From: Histomonas meleagridis
Taxonomy: Eukaryota; Parabasalia; Tritrichomonadida; Dientamoebidae
DNA length: 64,000 bases
Assembly (NCBI GenBank): GCA_020186115.1
Contig: WSYJ01000060.1
Location: forward strand, 2,294,001-2,358,000
Direction of reading: 5' to 3'
The notes under the pieces were generated by a model. That model made no database searches. It saw nothing but the letters and a program-made list of their open reading frames with translations, and had not been told where the DNA came from. The position numbers and the translations under genes are program-made. Below are positions 32,560 through 42,077 of the stretch, piece after piece (position 1 is the stretch's first letter; the number at the start of each line of letters is the position of its first letter).

Positions 32560-33822
32560 CTATAAGTGCTGTATAAAATAAAATAAATAATTTCCAAATA
32601 TTGTATTAAAATTCCATAAAAATAAAACAAATTTTAAACAAAGCAAATAAACGCATAGAGTATTAATATTAATACTTTTTAGAGATAAAACATATTTAAC
32701 AAGTTCAATGTTTCCTGATTCTGATGAAAAAACCAAAATATCCTTTGGAATTTGATGATTTTGAAGACAATATTTTATGAGAAATATATTCCCAATTTTT
32801 GCTGCTTCATTGATAAAAGAATCATAGATTTTCATTCCTTCATCAAGTAAAAACATAAAAATTTCATAGTTATGATACATAATGCATTTTATTCCTAATA
32901 TTTCTAAATTTTTATATTTCTTTTCATAAAGATAATGAAAGATATCATTTCGATGGAACATAATTGCTGTTTCATATGCATCATCAAATGATGAATGATT
33001 TTGTTCACATAAATGAATTATTTCTAAATTTCCACCTGCAACAGCATATTTACCTGTATTTTTTACATTTGCTCCATTCATAAGTAAATACTTAAAACAT
33101 TTAATTGATCCGAAAAATGCTGCATAATCAATTAATGAAACATATTTCTGATTAATAAAATCACTTCTTTCATAAAGTGATGGTTTAATATATTTATTAA
33201 AATCGAAATCATTTTGTGATGATATTTCTTGAAGTTTATCAACTTCATCATTTTGAATTATTTTTGGTATTTCATTTGGATTAACTCCTTCTTTAATTAA
33301 CTTCTTATGTAATTTCCAATTGTCTTTTTTAAGTTCTTCAATATTTTTGATGACTTGTTTCATAAACTTAATATAAAAAAATTTTTTAATATCACTTTCT
33401 TCCATATATTGAGCAAAATGAGCATTCTTTTTATTTTGTGCAATACTTGAATCAAGAAAATTACATCCAATCATATTCTCAAGAAGATAATATGATTCTT
33501 GTGAATCTTTATTTAGAAGAAAACTTGAAAATGTTTCAAAAATTTTTGATTTAATTTTATTGTTATCTTCTAATGTTTCAATCTCTTTTATAAAATTTAA
33601 ATAAATATTTATGTCATAATCATGTATTCTCCCAACAAGGAATCCATATATCATTTGCGTAATAATTATGTTAAAAGATGTTGGGAAATTTTTATCAAAA
33701 ACATTAATGATTGTTTCTGCTGATAGACTAATGTTTTCTTTATCTAAATTGAATACAATTTGTTTTATTGATAAAAGCATTTTCATTTCATTTAGATCTT
33801 TTTTCATGTTTTCCTTTTTCAT
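32560..33822 (-). CDS. DUF3447-ankyrin protein, first ORF (intact)
   Basis: A 420-residue ORF from a clear ATG (MKKENMKKDLNEMK). Residues 1 to about 190 form the family N-terminal domain (IKQIVFNLDKENISLSAETI; YLNFIKEIETLE; QESYYLLENMI). Residues 195-340 hold KDNWKLHKKLIKEGVNPNEI and the DUF3447-like region (DYAAFFGSIKCFKYLL, HLCEQNHSSFDDAYETAIMF). Residues 340-390 are ankyrin-like, ending SGNIELVKYVLSLKSINI. The last 35 residues are encoded by the first linker and are very hydrophobic (YLLCLKFVLFLWNFNTIFG). If translation stops at 32560 the product has a tail-anchor-like end; if the linker is bypassed, ten ankyrin units follow. Confidence 0.8.
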   Translation of the reverse strand: MKKENMKKDLNEMKMLLSIKQIVFNLDKENISLSAETIINVFDKNFPTSFNIIITQMIYGFLVGRIHDYDINIYLNFIKEIETLEDNNKIKSKIFETFSSFLLNKDSQESYYLLENMIGCNFLDSSIAQNKKNAHFAQYMEESDIKKFFYIKFMKQVIKNIEELKKDNWKLHKKLIKEGVNPNEIPKIIQNDEVDKLQEISSQNDFDFNKYIKPSLYERSDFINQKYVSLIDYAAFFGSIKCFKYLLMNGANVKNTGKYAVAGGNLEIIHLCEQNHSSFDDAYETAIMFHRNDIFHYLYEKKYKNLEILGIKCIMYHNYEIFMFLLDEGMKIYDSFINEAAKIGNIFLIKYCLQNHQIPKDILVFSSESGNIELVKYVLSLKSININTLCVYLLCLKFVLFLWNFNTIFGNYLFYFIQHL

Positions 33823-34029
33823 TTGTAAAATACGATTAAATTTCTCACAATATGCAGGAGTTATTTGATAAGTTTACATATAAATTGCCAATACATGTTT
33901 AACTAAGTTTGCTTGGTTTTTTCTGAATCAAAATATGTTGCGAGATCATAGAAACCGTTTATATCGAGAATGATGCAAATGTCTCAATACTCATGAATGT
34001 ATATCTATGTTACTTATAATAACATTAAT
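33823..34029. promoter_or_regulatory. Upstream region of ankyrin locus E
   Basis: About 200 bp between the start of locus E (minus) and the two-unit relic on the plus strand. It is AT-rich and no defined element is recognised. Confidence 0.3.
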
Positions 34030-34330
34030 TCAAATTATATTGCACAGCACTTATGTATGCATTAAAAAAGAATTACATAGAAATTTTCATTTTGCTATTT
34101 AAAAAAGAAGGAATTGATCTCAAAGCTGAAAGTATTTGTTTATTTCATTTAAAATTAACTTAAATTATTTTATATGTCAAAATGACACTTGTAATTCAAA
34201 TGAATTATTTGAAATAGCAGTTTTTATTGCATTAAACAATGGATTCATTGAAGAAGCCAAACTACTTTTCAAATACGAAATTATTGAGTTAAATGATAAA
34301 AATATAAATTTTTTTTTTATTTATATTTAA
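34030..34330 (+). pseudogene. Two-unit ankyrin array relic
   Basis: Two degenerate units of the array type stand alone, with equivalent codons (that of the Lys in VKLLL) at 34089 and 34259, exactly 170 bp apart. The first begins TALMYALKKNYIEIFILLFKKEGIDLKAE. The second (FEIAVFIALNNGFIEEAKLLFKYEIIELNDKN) runs in frame to TAA at 34328-34330. No first ORF is present upstream, and the neighbour in the opposite orientation is the intact locus E. Probably a fragment left by rearrangement. Confidence 0.65.
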
Positions 34331-34864
34331 TTTTTATATTAATATTATTTGTTTTAGGTTGAATCAAGCGGTGCAATATTATTATACAATATTAGTTATA
34401 TTAATTTTGAAGAACCTATTTTAACATCATGGGAACACTATTTTTAATTCCTATTGATGCTTTCTAAGTGTGAATTGTAGCTTTATTCAAAAAGTGTCAG
34501 TTATAAACAGAGGAAAGTTGATGTGAATATGCATTTTTATAAAAAAATCTAAATCATGAAAAACTCATTTGGTTGTTATGCTTTTTAATTAATCTTTTTG
34601 TAAAAATTCTTTAATTTAAAATCTTTTAGATCCAACAAAATTTTCATAAAACATTCATTATAACACCTAATGTCAAGAAAACTATAAAACAATGTTATTT
34701 TCAATTAATAGGATCCAATGAATTATATAAAGTACTTTTTAGAAGTCATTAATTTGGTTCCAGTTTAATAAATGCCGCATTATGTGTTGTATGGAGTCAA
34801 AAGTGAATTTTTGACAAGGAAAAACGTTAATTTCGAATGACCAACTGAGATTTAAAATATCAAA
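34331..34864. promoter_or_regulatory. Upstream region of nucleoside transporter
   Basis: About 530 bp without a gene. CGTTAA at 34825-34830 lies 34 bp before the transporter ATG. The remainder is AT-rich with no recognisable element. Confidence 0.4.
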
Positions 34865-36079
34865 ATGTCAACTGAATCATCAAGCAGTACCAGCACTGAT
34901 GACACTCCAAGTAGCATTATAGATAATCACGAAGAAAATGAAGATGAAAATGAAGAAGAAACAGATACAAAAACATCAATCAAAGTCGAACTTTTATTTT
35001 TCTTATTTGGAACAAATGTCCTATTTGCATACAACACATTTATAAACGGAATTGATTATTTCCAGAAAATATTTCCAAATGAATCTTCAGTATCACAGAA
35101 CATTGCACGTGTTTACAATATTGCAGCATCATGTTCATACTTTATTTCCACTCCCTTTATTGAAAATTTTAGTGTCAAACTTCGGTATTATGTTTCAACC
35201 ACTATAGTTGCAATCTGCATGCTTTTTTTCACTATCTATGCAAATTTACCCAATCCTAACTACACCGCTGTTCTTGTAGTTGAAGGTGTTACTTCTGTTT
35301 TTGCCGGATTTCTTTTTGGTACTACGATGGGTTATGCAGGATTATTTGGAGGAAATTGCGCAACGCTTGCATCAACTGGTTTAGCTATGTCTGGTGTTTT
35401 AACGTCCATATTTCGATTAATTTCCAAAGCCATGGGCCGCGGGGAAGGCTGGTTTTATTTTGGCATTTCATTTGTCATCATTGTTTGTTCGCTTATTTGT
35501 TTTGCGTTTTTCCAAAACACGACCATTGCCAAAGCGAAGTATAGTAACACTGTTATTTCTACCAATTTTTGTCAACGTATGAGTCGTATCACGCATATCT
35601 TTAAGAAAATGTGGATTTTTGCATTCGAAGCATTTTTGTGCATGACAATTACGCTGACTCTTTTCCCTGGATATGCGACACAGACTAAAAGTAAGCACGG
35701 GCTTACAAGCGATTGGGTATCGACGATAGTTACATCGTTGTATATGGTTGGCGACTTCATCGGAAGACTTCTCCCGCGTTGGATATGTTTCCCATCGCCA
35801 AAGTTCTTGTTCATACCGCATTTGGTGAGATTGATTTTCTTTCCCGCATATATAATATCAATCGAAGGAGCGGCACTGGAAGATGACATTTGGATTTACG
35901 TGGTGACGTTTTTGTTGGCTTTGACAAATGGATATTTCTTGACGCTTTGTATCTCGTATACTGCAAAATTGGAGACACTTCAAGAAAACGAAGTCGAACT
36001 GGCGTCGTTTTGTGTATCTCTTGGATTGAACATAGGTATATTCGTAGGAAGTTGGTTAACTTATACATTGCCTCAATGA
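34865..36079 (+). CDS. Equilibrative nucleoside transporter (SLC29/ENT family)
   Basis: A 404-residue membrane protein with about eleven predicted helices after a 40-residue acidic Ser/Thr/Glu-rich cytoplasmic N-terminus. The first helix contains LLFFLFGTNVLFAYNTFINGIDYF, the ENT-type motif in which Asn, Phe and Tyr precede a soluble loop. The central long loop around residues 225-245 and the helix beginning GDFIGRLLPRW (the ENT family GDxxGR signature) support the call. Parasites that cannot make purines take up host nucleosides through such carriers. Known from family, not tested here: substrate range. Confidence 0.85.
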   Translation: MSTESSSSTSTDDTPSSIIDNHEENEDENEEETDTKTSIKVELLFFLFGTNVLFAYNTFINGIDYFQKIFPNESSVSQNIARVYNIAASCSYFISTPFIENFSVKLRYYVSTTIVAICMLFFTIYANLPNPNYTAVLVVEGVTSVFAGFLFGTTMGYAGLFGGNCATLASTGLAMSGVLTSIFRLISKAMGRGEGWFYFGISFVIIVCSLICFAFFQNTTIAKAKYSNTVISTNFCQRMSRITHIFKKMWIFAFEAFLCMTITLTLFPGYATQTKSKHGLTSDWVSTIVTSLYMVGDFIGRLLPRWICFPSPKFLFIPHLVRLIFFPAYIISIEGAALEDDIWIYVVTFLLALTNGYFLTLCISYTAKLETLQENEVELASFCVSLGLNIGIFVGSWLTYTLPQ

Positions 36080-36249
36080 AAATATTTTTAATTTTTTTTT
36101 ACAGAAATTATATTAGTAAAATATAAACAGTTTAGAAATATGAATTTACTTTTTCAAATGAATAGAAGAATGTTTAAGAAATGATTTATTAATTTCATAA
36201 TTTAATTTAAAAAATAATAAAAAAAAATTTAATTTACATGTTTATTTTA

Positions 36250-36880
36250 ATATTTTTATTGTTGTTCTTTTGTTTCTTTAGGTTCTTCCTTAGTTTCTTC
36301 TTTAGTTTCTTCCTTTGTCTCTGTATTTTCTGATTTAATTGCAGGTTTTTCTTCATTTTTACTACCAATAGCTTCAATACCACGTCTTAAAGACCTTTAA
36401 TTTTAAAATGCATCAATTTTCATTTTTATCTACATTATGCCATGTTTCTTTAGTTGTTTTCTTACCTTCTTTATCTACAACTTCATCAACTTGAACTCAA
36501 CGATTACCAATTCTTTAATTTTAGAAATATATGTTTTATCACCATCTTTAGTTTGCTCACGAATTTCTTCGAATTTTTCATTACCATTAAAATAACTTTG
36601 TGATGAATAAGTTCTATAATATTTTTGTGGAATATAATTTTCATTCTTTTTAACAGGTTTTTCTTCTTTTTCTTCTTTAGGTTTATCTTGTTCAATCATA
36701 TTATTAAATTCATCATCAAATGCATCAGCAAATAAAGAATTTAAACGAAGTTCAAGATTATTAAAGTATCTATTCATCGCAGTAAATGGATGATAAATTC
36801 TTATTGGTCTATATTCGATTGGATCAGTAAAATAAGGAGATCTAAATACTAATTCTCTTTTTTTAAAAATAATTTATTTA
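36250..36880 (-). pseudogene. Frameshifted gene for a Lys/Glu-rich protein
   Basis: Reading on the minus strand, one frame gives KKRELVFRSPYFTDPIEYRPIR and continues through the ATG at 36777 into NRYFNNLELRLNSLFADAFDDE, a Lys/Glu linker and YYRTYSSQSYFNGNEKFEEI. It stops near 36475. A second frame continues with VDEVVDKEGKKTTKETWHNV, and a third gives RSLRRGIEAIGSKNEEKP and a Glu/Thr/Lys-rich tail ending at 36255 or so. No ATG precedes the first block. At least two frameshifts are needed to read it as one protein, so it looks like a pseudogene. The YSSQSYF...KDGDKTY segment faintly recalls MLF (myeloid leukaemia factor) proteins, but I cannot support a name. Confidence 0.55.
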
Positions 36881-36926
36881 TTTTTTTTTTTCAAAAAGCA
36901 AAACAACTTCAATATTTTGTGAATGT

Positions 36927-37355
36927 TTACTTAGTAATTGTAAGATGGCAATTGCCGCAATAAAGACGTCCATCTTTATGTTTGGCCATGAAACAACCCT
37001 TGCAGTTTTCACATTCTTTGCGTTGTGGTTCAACAGATCCATCCTTTCCAATCTTGAATAACTTAAGGAGCTTCATCTTTTCCTTCTTGCGTGTATGTGG
37101 AACCCTCTTCTTTGTTGTGAAGCTCTTCTTCTTCCTCTTCTTCTTTTTACCACCATCGCATTCTGGGATGTCATAAAGAACGGAATCTTCTTCTATTTCG
37201 TAATCTTGAAGAGTGAATCCATCTTCTAATTCTTTGCCAGCAAAAATGAGGAAGCCATCTGCTTGAATCATTGACTTGATTTCTTCAACTGTGCTTGAAG
37301 AGTCAACATTCAAAGAGATTTGCTTTCCTTCGTTTGTCTTGACGAACAACCTCAT
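36927..37355 (-). CDS. RPS27A: Ubiquitin-like domain fused to ribosomal protein S27a
   Basis: A 142-residue fusion. Residues 1-68 have the ubiquitin fold pattern (MRLFVKTNEGKQISLNV, then FAGKELEDGFTLQDYEIEEDSVL), but surface residues are changed and the usual LRLRGG end is reduced to CDGG. This is followed by a basic Lys run and ribosomal protein S27a (VPHTRKKEKMKLLKLFKI), with a zinc ribbon at CENC and CGNC. The GG is kept, so cleavage after it is still plausible. Divergent UBL-S27a fusions are known from Giardia and trichomonads. The cleaved S27a joins the 40S subunit. The gene is divergent from the 37481 gene, sharing 125 bp. Confidence 0.93.
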   Translation of the reverse strand: MRLFVKTNEGKQISLNVDSSSTVEEIKSMIQADGFLIFAGKELEDGFTLQDYEIEEDSVLYDIPECDGGKKKKRKKKSFTTKKRVPHTRKKEKMKLLKLFKIGKDGSVEPQRKECENCKGCFMAKHKDGRLYCGNCHLTITK

Positions 37356-37461
37356 CGAAAAGGTCGAATTGACAGACTTTGTTTGGTCTAATTAATATGA
37401 CTTGTGATGTTAAATGGAATGTCAAATCGATCATTTTTCGCTCAAAAAATGGTATATGCTC

Positions 37462-37467
37462 TTAACG
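37462..37467 (+). promoter_or_regulatory. TTAACG in a shared divergent promoter
   Basis: TTAACG lies 13 bp before the ATG at 37481 and about 106 bp upstream of the UBL-S27a start on the other strand. Confidence 0.4.
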
Positions 37468-37480
37468 TACAGTAAACATA

Positions 37481-37822
37481 ATGAATTCAACAAAGAAATC
37501 TCAAATAGAACATATCCATAAAAATAAGTTTATAAGGGACCTTGAAGCACAGTGTAATCAAAGGAAAGAACAATTTAAAATATATGTAAATAAGAAACTT
37601 GAAAATTCAACTCGTGCAAAAATCTTCGTATTTCCAAAAGGAATGTATATTATTCAGACAGAAGATATGAAAGCTAAAGACACAAGTAGCCAATGCATTT
37701 CAGAAAAGGATCTTAAATTGCAAAAAATCAAAGAAATGGCTGAAATAATGAAACATGAGCAAAACAACCTTCAAAAAAGATTGAGAAAAACAAACAAGTC
37801 AAACAAGCCTTTGGTGGGCTAA
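37481..37822 (+). CDS. Small basic hypothetical protein
   Basis: A 113-residue, lysine-rich protein with an ATG immediately after a TTAACGTAC element. The first 50 residues and residues 80-105 look helical and possibly coiled (FIRDLEAQCNQRKEQFKIYV; IKEMAEIMKHEQNNLQKRL). Between them, AKIFVFPKGMYIIQTEDM has a beta-strand look. No family is recognised. Nuclear or ribonucleoprotein association would be a guess from charge alone. Confidence 0.6.
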   Translation: MNSTKKSQIEHIHKNKFIRDLEAQCNQRKEQFKIYVNKKLENSTRAKIFVFPKGMYIIQTEDMKAKDTSSQCISEKDLKLQKIKEMAEIMKHEQNNLQKRLRKTNKSNKPLVG

Positions 37823-38301
37823 CCTAAAAATATGGATAACAGTTCAATGATGTTAAAATGTTTAAATCAGTTTCATGATTTCAATCTTTAAGAATATTAA
37901 CCTACCAACTACAAGCGCCAAGTTTAGAAATACAATATAAATTCTTAGCAAATGATGATATTATCATTTTTTGTATTAAAAATATTTTTTGTTTTCTATT
38001 TTCTTACTTTTCATAACGCCATTCAAGCATTTGTAAGATAAAAATTTTTTTATGATAATGAATAAAATTGTGTGTTTTAATTCTTTTTGTGATTCACAAT
38101 CAAAATTAAAATAGTTTGAAATAATTTTCTTTCTATTACATAAATTTATTAACACAAAGGGGCAACATCAGCTTTGGACATTGTTATTTTCTTTGCATTG
38201 TTCAGAGTTGTATCAGATCATGAATCAAATGAAACGATAAAATCCTATTGAAACCACTTTTCAATGCGTATCGTTCTATCGTTATTCTTTTTGGTTTCAA
38301 T
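37823..38301. other. Convergent intergenic region, no feature seen
   Basis: About 480 bp between the 3' ends of the small basic protein and the SUN protein. No supported frame or structure. Confidence 0.5.
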
Positions 38302-39513
38302 TTAATCATTGTTTGCTGAAAGAAATCCAACTCTTTGGTATACTTTAAAATCTGGTAAACATATGTACGACTGGTTTCCATAATTATCCACAGCAACAAT
38401 ATCGAAATCATCGAATTGCACTGGAAATGCTAATGTAAAATTCTGTCTTACAGCGCTCATTGTTTTCAGCGTGAATATATTCGATGCAATTTCTTCCTCT
38501 TTCAGTCTCATTTTAACATAAAATTTCCTCATTACGCATGTTTCATCACTTACGTAACCAAATGATATTTTGCTGAAAACAGATTTCCTCAAAACTTTAA
38601 ACTTAAACTCCGCACTCGTTCCAGCAGCTTCCCAAAGATTGTTATCTCCTTTTGGAAGAGAAACGCCTTCGAACTGATCAAAGAATTTGCTCGGAAGCAA
38701 AGAAAGTGTTGGCTTATGTGTATGTGAACCTTCTTCATCATCAATTTGTGATAAATAAAATTCGACTTCCGACTCATGAAGTGTGAACAAATTGTCAACA
38801 TTATTACGTATGTTCGAAATGATTTCGAAGGTCTCAGTAACATGGGATGAAAGTTTAGATGAAATAGACGAGAGATGCATTTCAACATCTTTGCGAATAA
38901 TAGGTTCAGCATCATCTGTAACAGTTGGCTGAGCAACAATTGTTGGTTCCGGCTGTGGTGTGTAACTATTTGGCTCTGGTGTATGAGATACAGAAATTGT
39001 ACTGGATGAAAAATGTGAAGTGATATGATTTTGTTGAGTTTTGGAATGTGTGATAATGTGTGAAGGTGTATTTGTATGTGTAAGCGAAGGGGACGAGGTG
39101 CTTGTGATTTTGGGGACTTCTAGTGTGGGCGTTGGTGATAATGTTGGATCATTTGGAGGAGGTGTTGGTGTTTGCATTGTATGTATTTTAGAATCAGGAG
39201 TAGGGGCCTTGGATTGACTAGAGTGATTAGTTTCCGATAAGTTATGTTGCTTATTTTGTAAATTAATTTCGTTATTATTAATTATAATGACATTTTTATT
39301 CTGAAATAGTAGTGTCCGCTTTAACTTGATGAGGTATATTATTAGTTTTCTGTTAAATTGATAGATTTTTCCAAAAATTGTTGATCTTTGAATTGATGCT
39401 TCAAAATGTTCGTCAGAATTATACTTGTGATAAGATTGAAAAAAAGATAGATACAATAATACGAAACTAAATGCAAGGAAATATTCGAAAACATGGCACC
39501 TGATCTTTTCCAT
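38302..39513 (-). CDS. SUN-domain protein (inner nuclear membrane, LINC complex)
   Basis: A 403-residue protein starting MEKIRCHVFEYFLAFSFVLL. The open frame upstream of 39513 begins with TTG, so I use the ATG. One transmembrane segment lies within residues 8-28, followed by a long Thr/Ser/Pro-rich linker (about 95-205) and a short coiled region. The C-terminal 140 residues have the SUN pattern: LWEAAGTSAEFKFKVLRKSV, then the diagnostic VAVDNYGNQSYICLPDFKVYQR near the end. SUN proteins bind KASH partners across the nuclear envelope. Here the C-terminus extends a little past the usual end. A CGTTAA is at 39541-39546, 28 bp upstream of the start. Confidence 0.72.
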   Translation of the reverse strand: MEKIRCHVFEYFLAFSFVLLYLSFFQSYHKYNSDEHFEASIQRSTIFGKIYQFNRKLIIYLIKLKRTLLFQNKNVIIINNNEINLQNKQHNLSETNHSSQSKAPTPDSKIHTMQTPTPPPNDPTLSPTPTLEVPKITSTSSPSLTHTNTPSHIITHSKTQQNHITSHFSSSTISVSHTPEPNSYTPQPEPTIVAQPTVTDDAEPIIRKDVEMHLSSISSKLSSHVTETFEIISNIRNNVDNLFTLHESEVEFYLSQIDDEEGSHTHKPTLSLLPSKFFDQFEGVSLPKGDNNLWEAAGTSAEFKFKVLRKSVFSKISFGYVSDETCVMRKFYVKMRLKEEEIASNIFTLKTMSAVRQNFTLAFPVQFDDFDIVAVDNYGNQSYICLPDFKVYQRVGFLSANND

Positions 39514-39649
39514 TTTTGTGGGTATACCCCAAATGATGACCGTTAATCCAAATGAATGCAAAAAAGTTAATCGAGTGAGAAGTGTCTAAAAAGATAAAAA
39601 TTCGGAGATAAACGGTAACTCATTTCACTTTTTCAATCTTCATTAATTG

Positions 39650-39820
39650 ATGGGAGGAAGTCAAAATCATACAAGAAAAAATAAATATCAAGAATACCTT
39701 CAAATGTTGCGAGACCTTGAATAATTTATTTCTGATTTAAATGAAGAAAATTTCAATCAAGCTATTGAAACTTTACTAAATTACTTATCTGTAGAATATT
39801 CATATTCATTTTTGAATTTC
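39650..39820 (+). pseudogene. Truncated head of another DUF3447-ankyrin gene
   Basis: From an ATG at 39650 the plus strand reads MGGSQNHTRKNKYQEYLQML, RDLE, a TAA, then FISDLNEENFNQAIETLLNYLS and EYSYSF. This is the same beginning as other loci (for example LKFIQQAIYNLNDKNISQTVQSLINFL in locus G). It breaks off where array F starts on the opposite strand. The upstream sequence TCATTTCACTTTTTCAATC looks like a trichomonad initiator region. A head fragment has been joined tail-in to array F, and its reverse complement now supplies the C-terminal codons of that array. Confidence 0.65.
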
Positions 39821-42077
39821 TTTTTCATAATTCTTTCTTGTTCACGAAGTAATTTAACTATTTCTTTATGACCATATCTAGATGCCCACATAAGTGCTGT
39901 CCAAAATAATTTAAATAATTTCCAAATATTATATTGAAATAATAAATTATTAAAATAAATATTTAATAAAACAAATAAATATCTTTAGCATTAATATCAA
40001 TTCCTTCTTGTTCAAGAAGTAATTTAACTATTTCTGTATTACCATTTTTAGATGCATAAATAAGTGCTGTTCCAAATAATTTAAATAATTTCCAAATATT
40101 ATTTTGAAATCAAGAATTATTAAAACATTCATAAAGCAAAACAAATAAATATCTTTAGCATTAATATCAATTCCTTCTTGTTCAAGAAGTAATTTAACTA
40201 TTTCTATATGACCATCTCTAGATGCTTTAATAAGTGCTGTTCGAAATATTCTAAATAATTTCCAATTATTATTTTGAAATAATAAATTATTAAAATAAAT
40301 TTCAAATAAAACAAATAAATATCTTTAGCATTAACATCAATTCCTTTATGTTTAAGAAGTAACCTAACTATTTCTGTATAATTGTTTTTAGATGCCCAGA
40401 TAAGCAATTTTATAAATCAAATAAACAAATATCTTTAGCATTAATATCAATTGATTCTTGTTCAAGAAGTAATTTAACTATTTCTGAATGACCATTTTTA
40501 GATGCATAAATAAGTGCTGTTCCAAATAATTAAAATAATTTCCAAATATTGTTTTAAAATATTCCAAAATCACAAAAATAAATTTTAAGCAAAACAAATA
40601 AATACACTTCGCATTAATATCAATTGATTCTTGTTCAAGAAGTAATTGAACTATTTCTGTATGACCTTTTTCAGATGCAAACATAAGTGCTGTTTTAAAT
40701 ATTTAAAATAATTTCCATATATTTTTTTGAAATACGAAATTATTTAAAATAAATTTCAAATAAAATAAACAAATATCTTTATCATTAATATCAATTCCTT
40801 CTTGTTCAAGAAGTAATTTAACTATTTGTATATAGCCATTTTGAGATGCATACATAAGTGCTGTTTCAAATAATTTAAATAATTTCCAAATATTATATTG
40901 AAATATAAAATTATTAAAATAAATATTAAATAAAACAAATAAATATCTTTAGCATTAATATCAATTCCTTCTTTTTCAAGAAGTAATTTAACTATTTCTA
41001 AATTTCCATTTTTGGTTGCATAAATAAGTGATGTTCCAAATATTGTTTTAAAATATTCCAAAATTTTTAAAATAAATTTTAAATAAAACATATAAAATTC
41101 TTTAACATTGATATCAACTCCTTTTTGTGCAAGAAGTAATTTAAATACTTCTGCATGACCATTTTGAGATGCAAACATAAGCGCCGTTTGAATATATATA
41201 AATAATTTCCAAATAATCTTATGAAATTTTAAACTATATAAATTGATATTAAATTTAACAAATAAACAGATTTCTCATTAATATCAATTCCATCCTGTGC
41301 AAGAAGTACTTTAACTACTTCTGCATGACCATTTTGAGATGCAAACATCAGCGCCGTTTGAATATATATAAATAATTTCCAAATATTATTTTAAAATATC
41401 AAATCATTAAAATAAATACAAAATATAACAAACAAATATCTTTATCATTAACACTAATTCCTTCTTGTTCAAGAAACAATTTAACTATTTCTGTATGACC
41501 ATTTTCAGATGCTTTCATAAGAAGTGTTTGAATTAATTTGAATAATTTTTAAATATTATTTTGATATAGCAAATTATTAAAATAAATAATGTATAAAACA
41601 TATAAATATTTTTCATGTTAACATCGATATCTTTTAGAGCAAGGAGTAATTTAACTAATTCTAAATGACCATTTGAAGTTGCATAAAAAAATGATGTTTG
41701 AAATATTTTCAACAGATAGCAAATATATATTTAAAACATTAACATATTAAAGCATACATAAAACAATCAAAAATAACTTTTTTAGTAAGATTATTTTCTT
41801 CTTTATTAAAAAGTAATTTAAATATTTCAACATAACCATAATGTGCTGCATATAAGAGTGCTGAATCAAATATATCTAAAAAAAATTCCAAATATTCCAA
41901 AAAATTACATTATTATCACAACAAATTTTAAGAATTGTAAAGAAATATCCCTGACTTTAAAGTTAATTTCTTTTTGTTCTAGAAGAAATTTAGTAATGTT
42001 TACATAACCTCTTGAAGATGCTATCATTAAAGGTGTTCTAAATATCATAAATAAATTCCAAATGTTATTATCAAATA
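39781..42077 (-). repeat. Ankyrin unit array F (14 units)
   Basis: Core anchors on the minus strand: 41983, 41811, 41644, 41474, 41304, 41134, 40981, 40811, 40640, 40467, 40357, 40187, 40017 and 39847; the first ORF's half-repeat is at 42153. Seven of these 14 steps are exactly 170 bp; the rest are 172, 167, 153, 171, 173 and two others shortened (153-class and 110). Between 41134 and 40981 the 153-bp unit reads straight through (EYFKTIFGTSLIYATKNG). The last unit is in frame to TAA 39781-39783, but its final 20 residues come from the antisense of the head fragment at 39650. Confidence 0.82.

Noticed and set aside
35356-36126. Several open frames on both strands across the transporter
   Set aside because: All overlap the well-supported ENT transporter and show no family motif.
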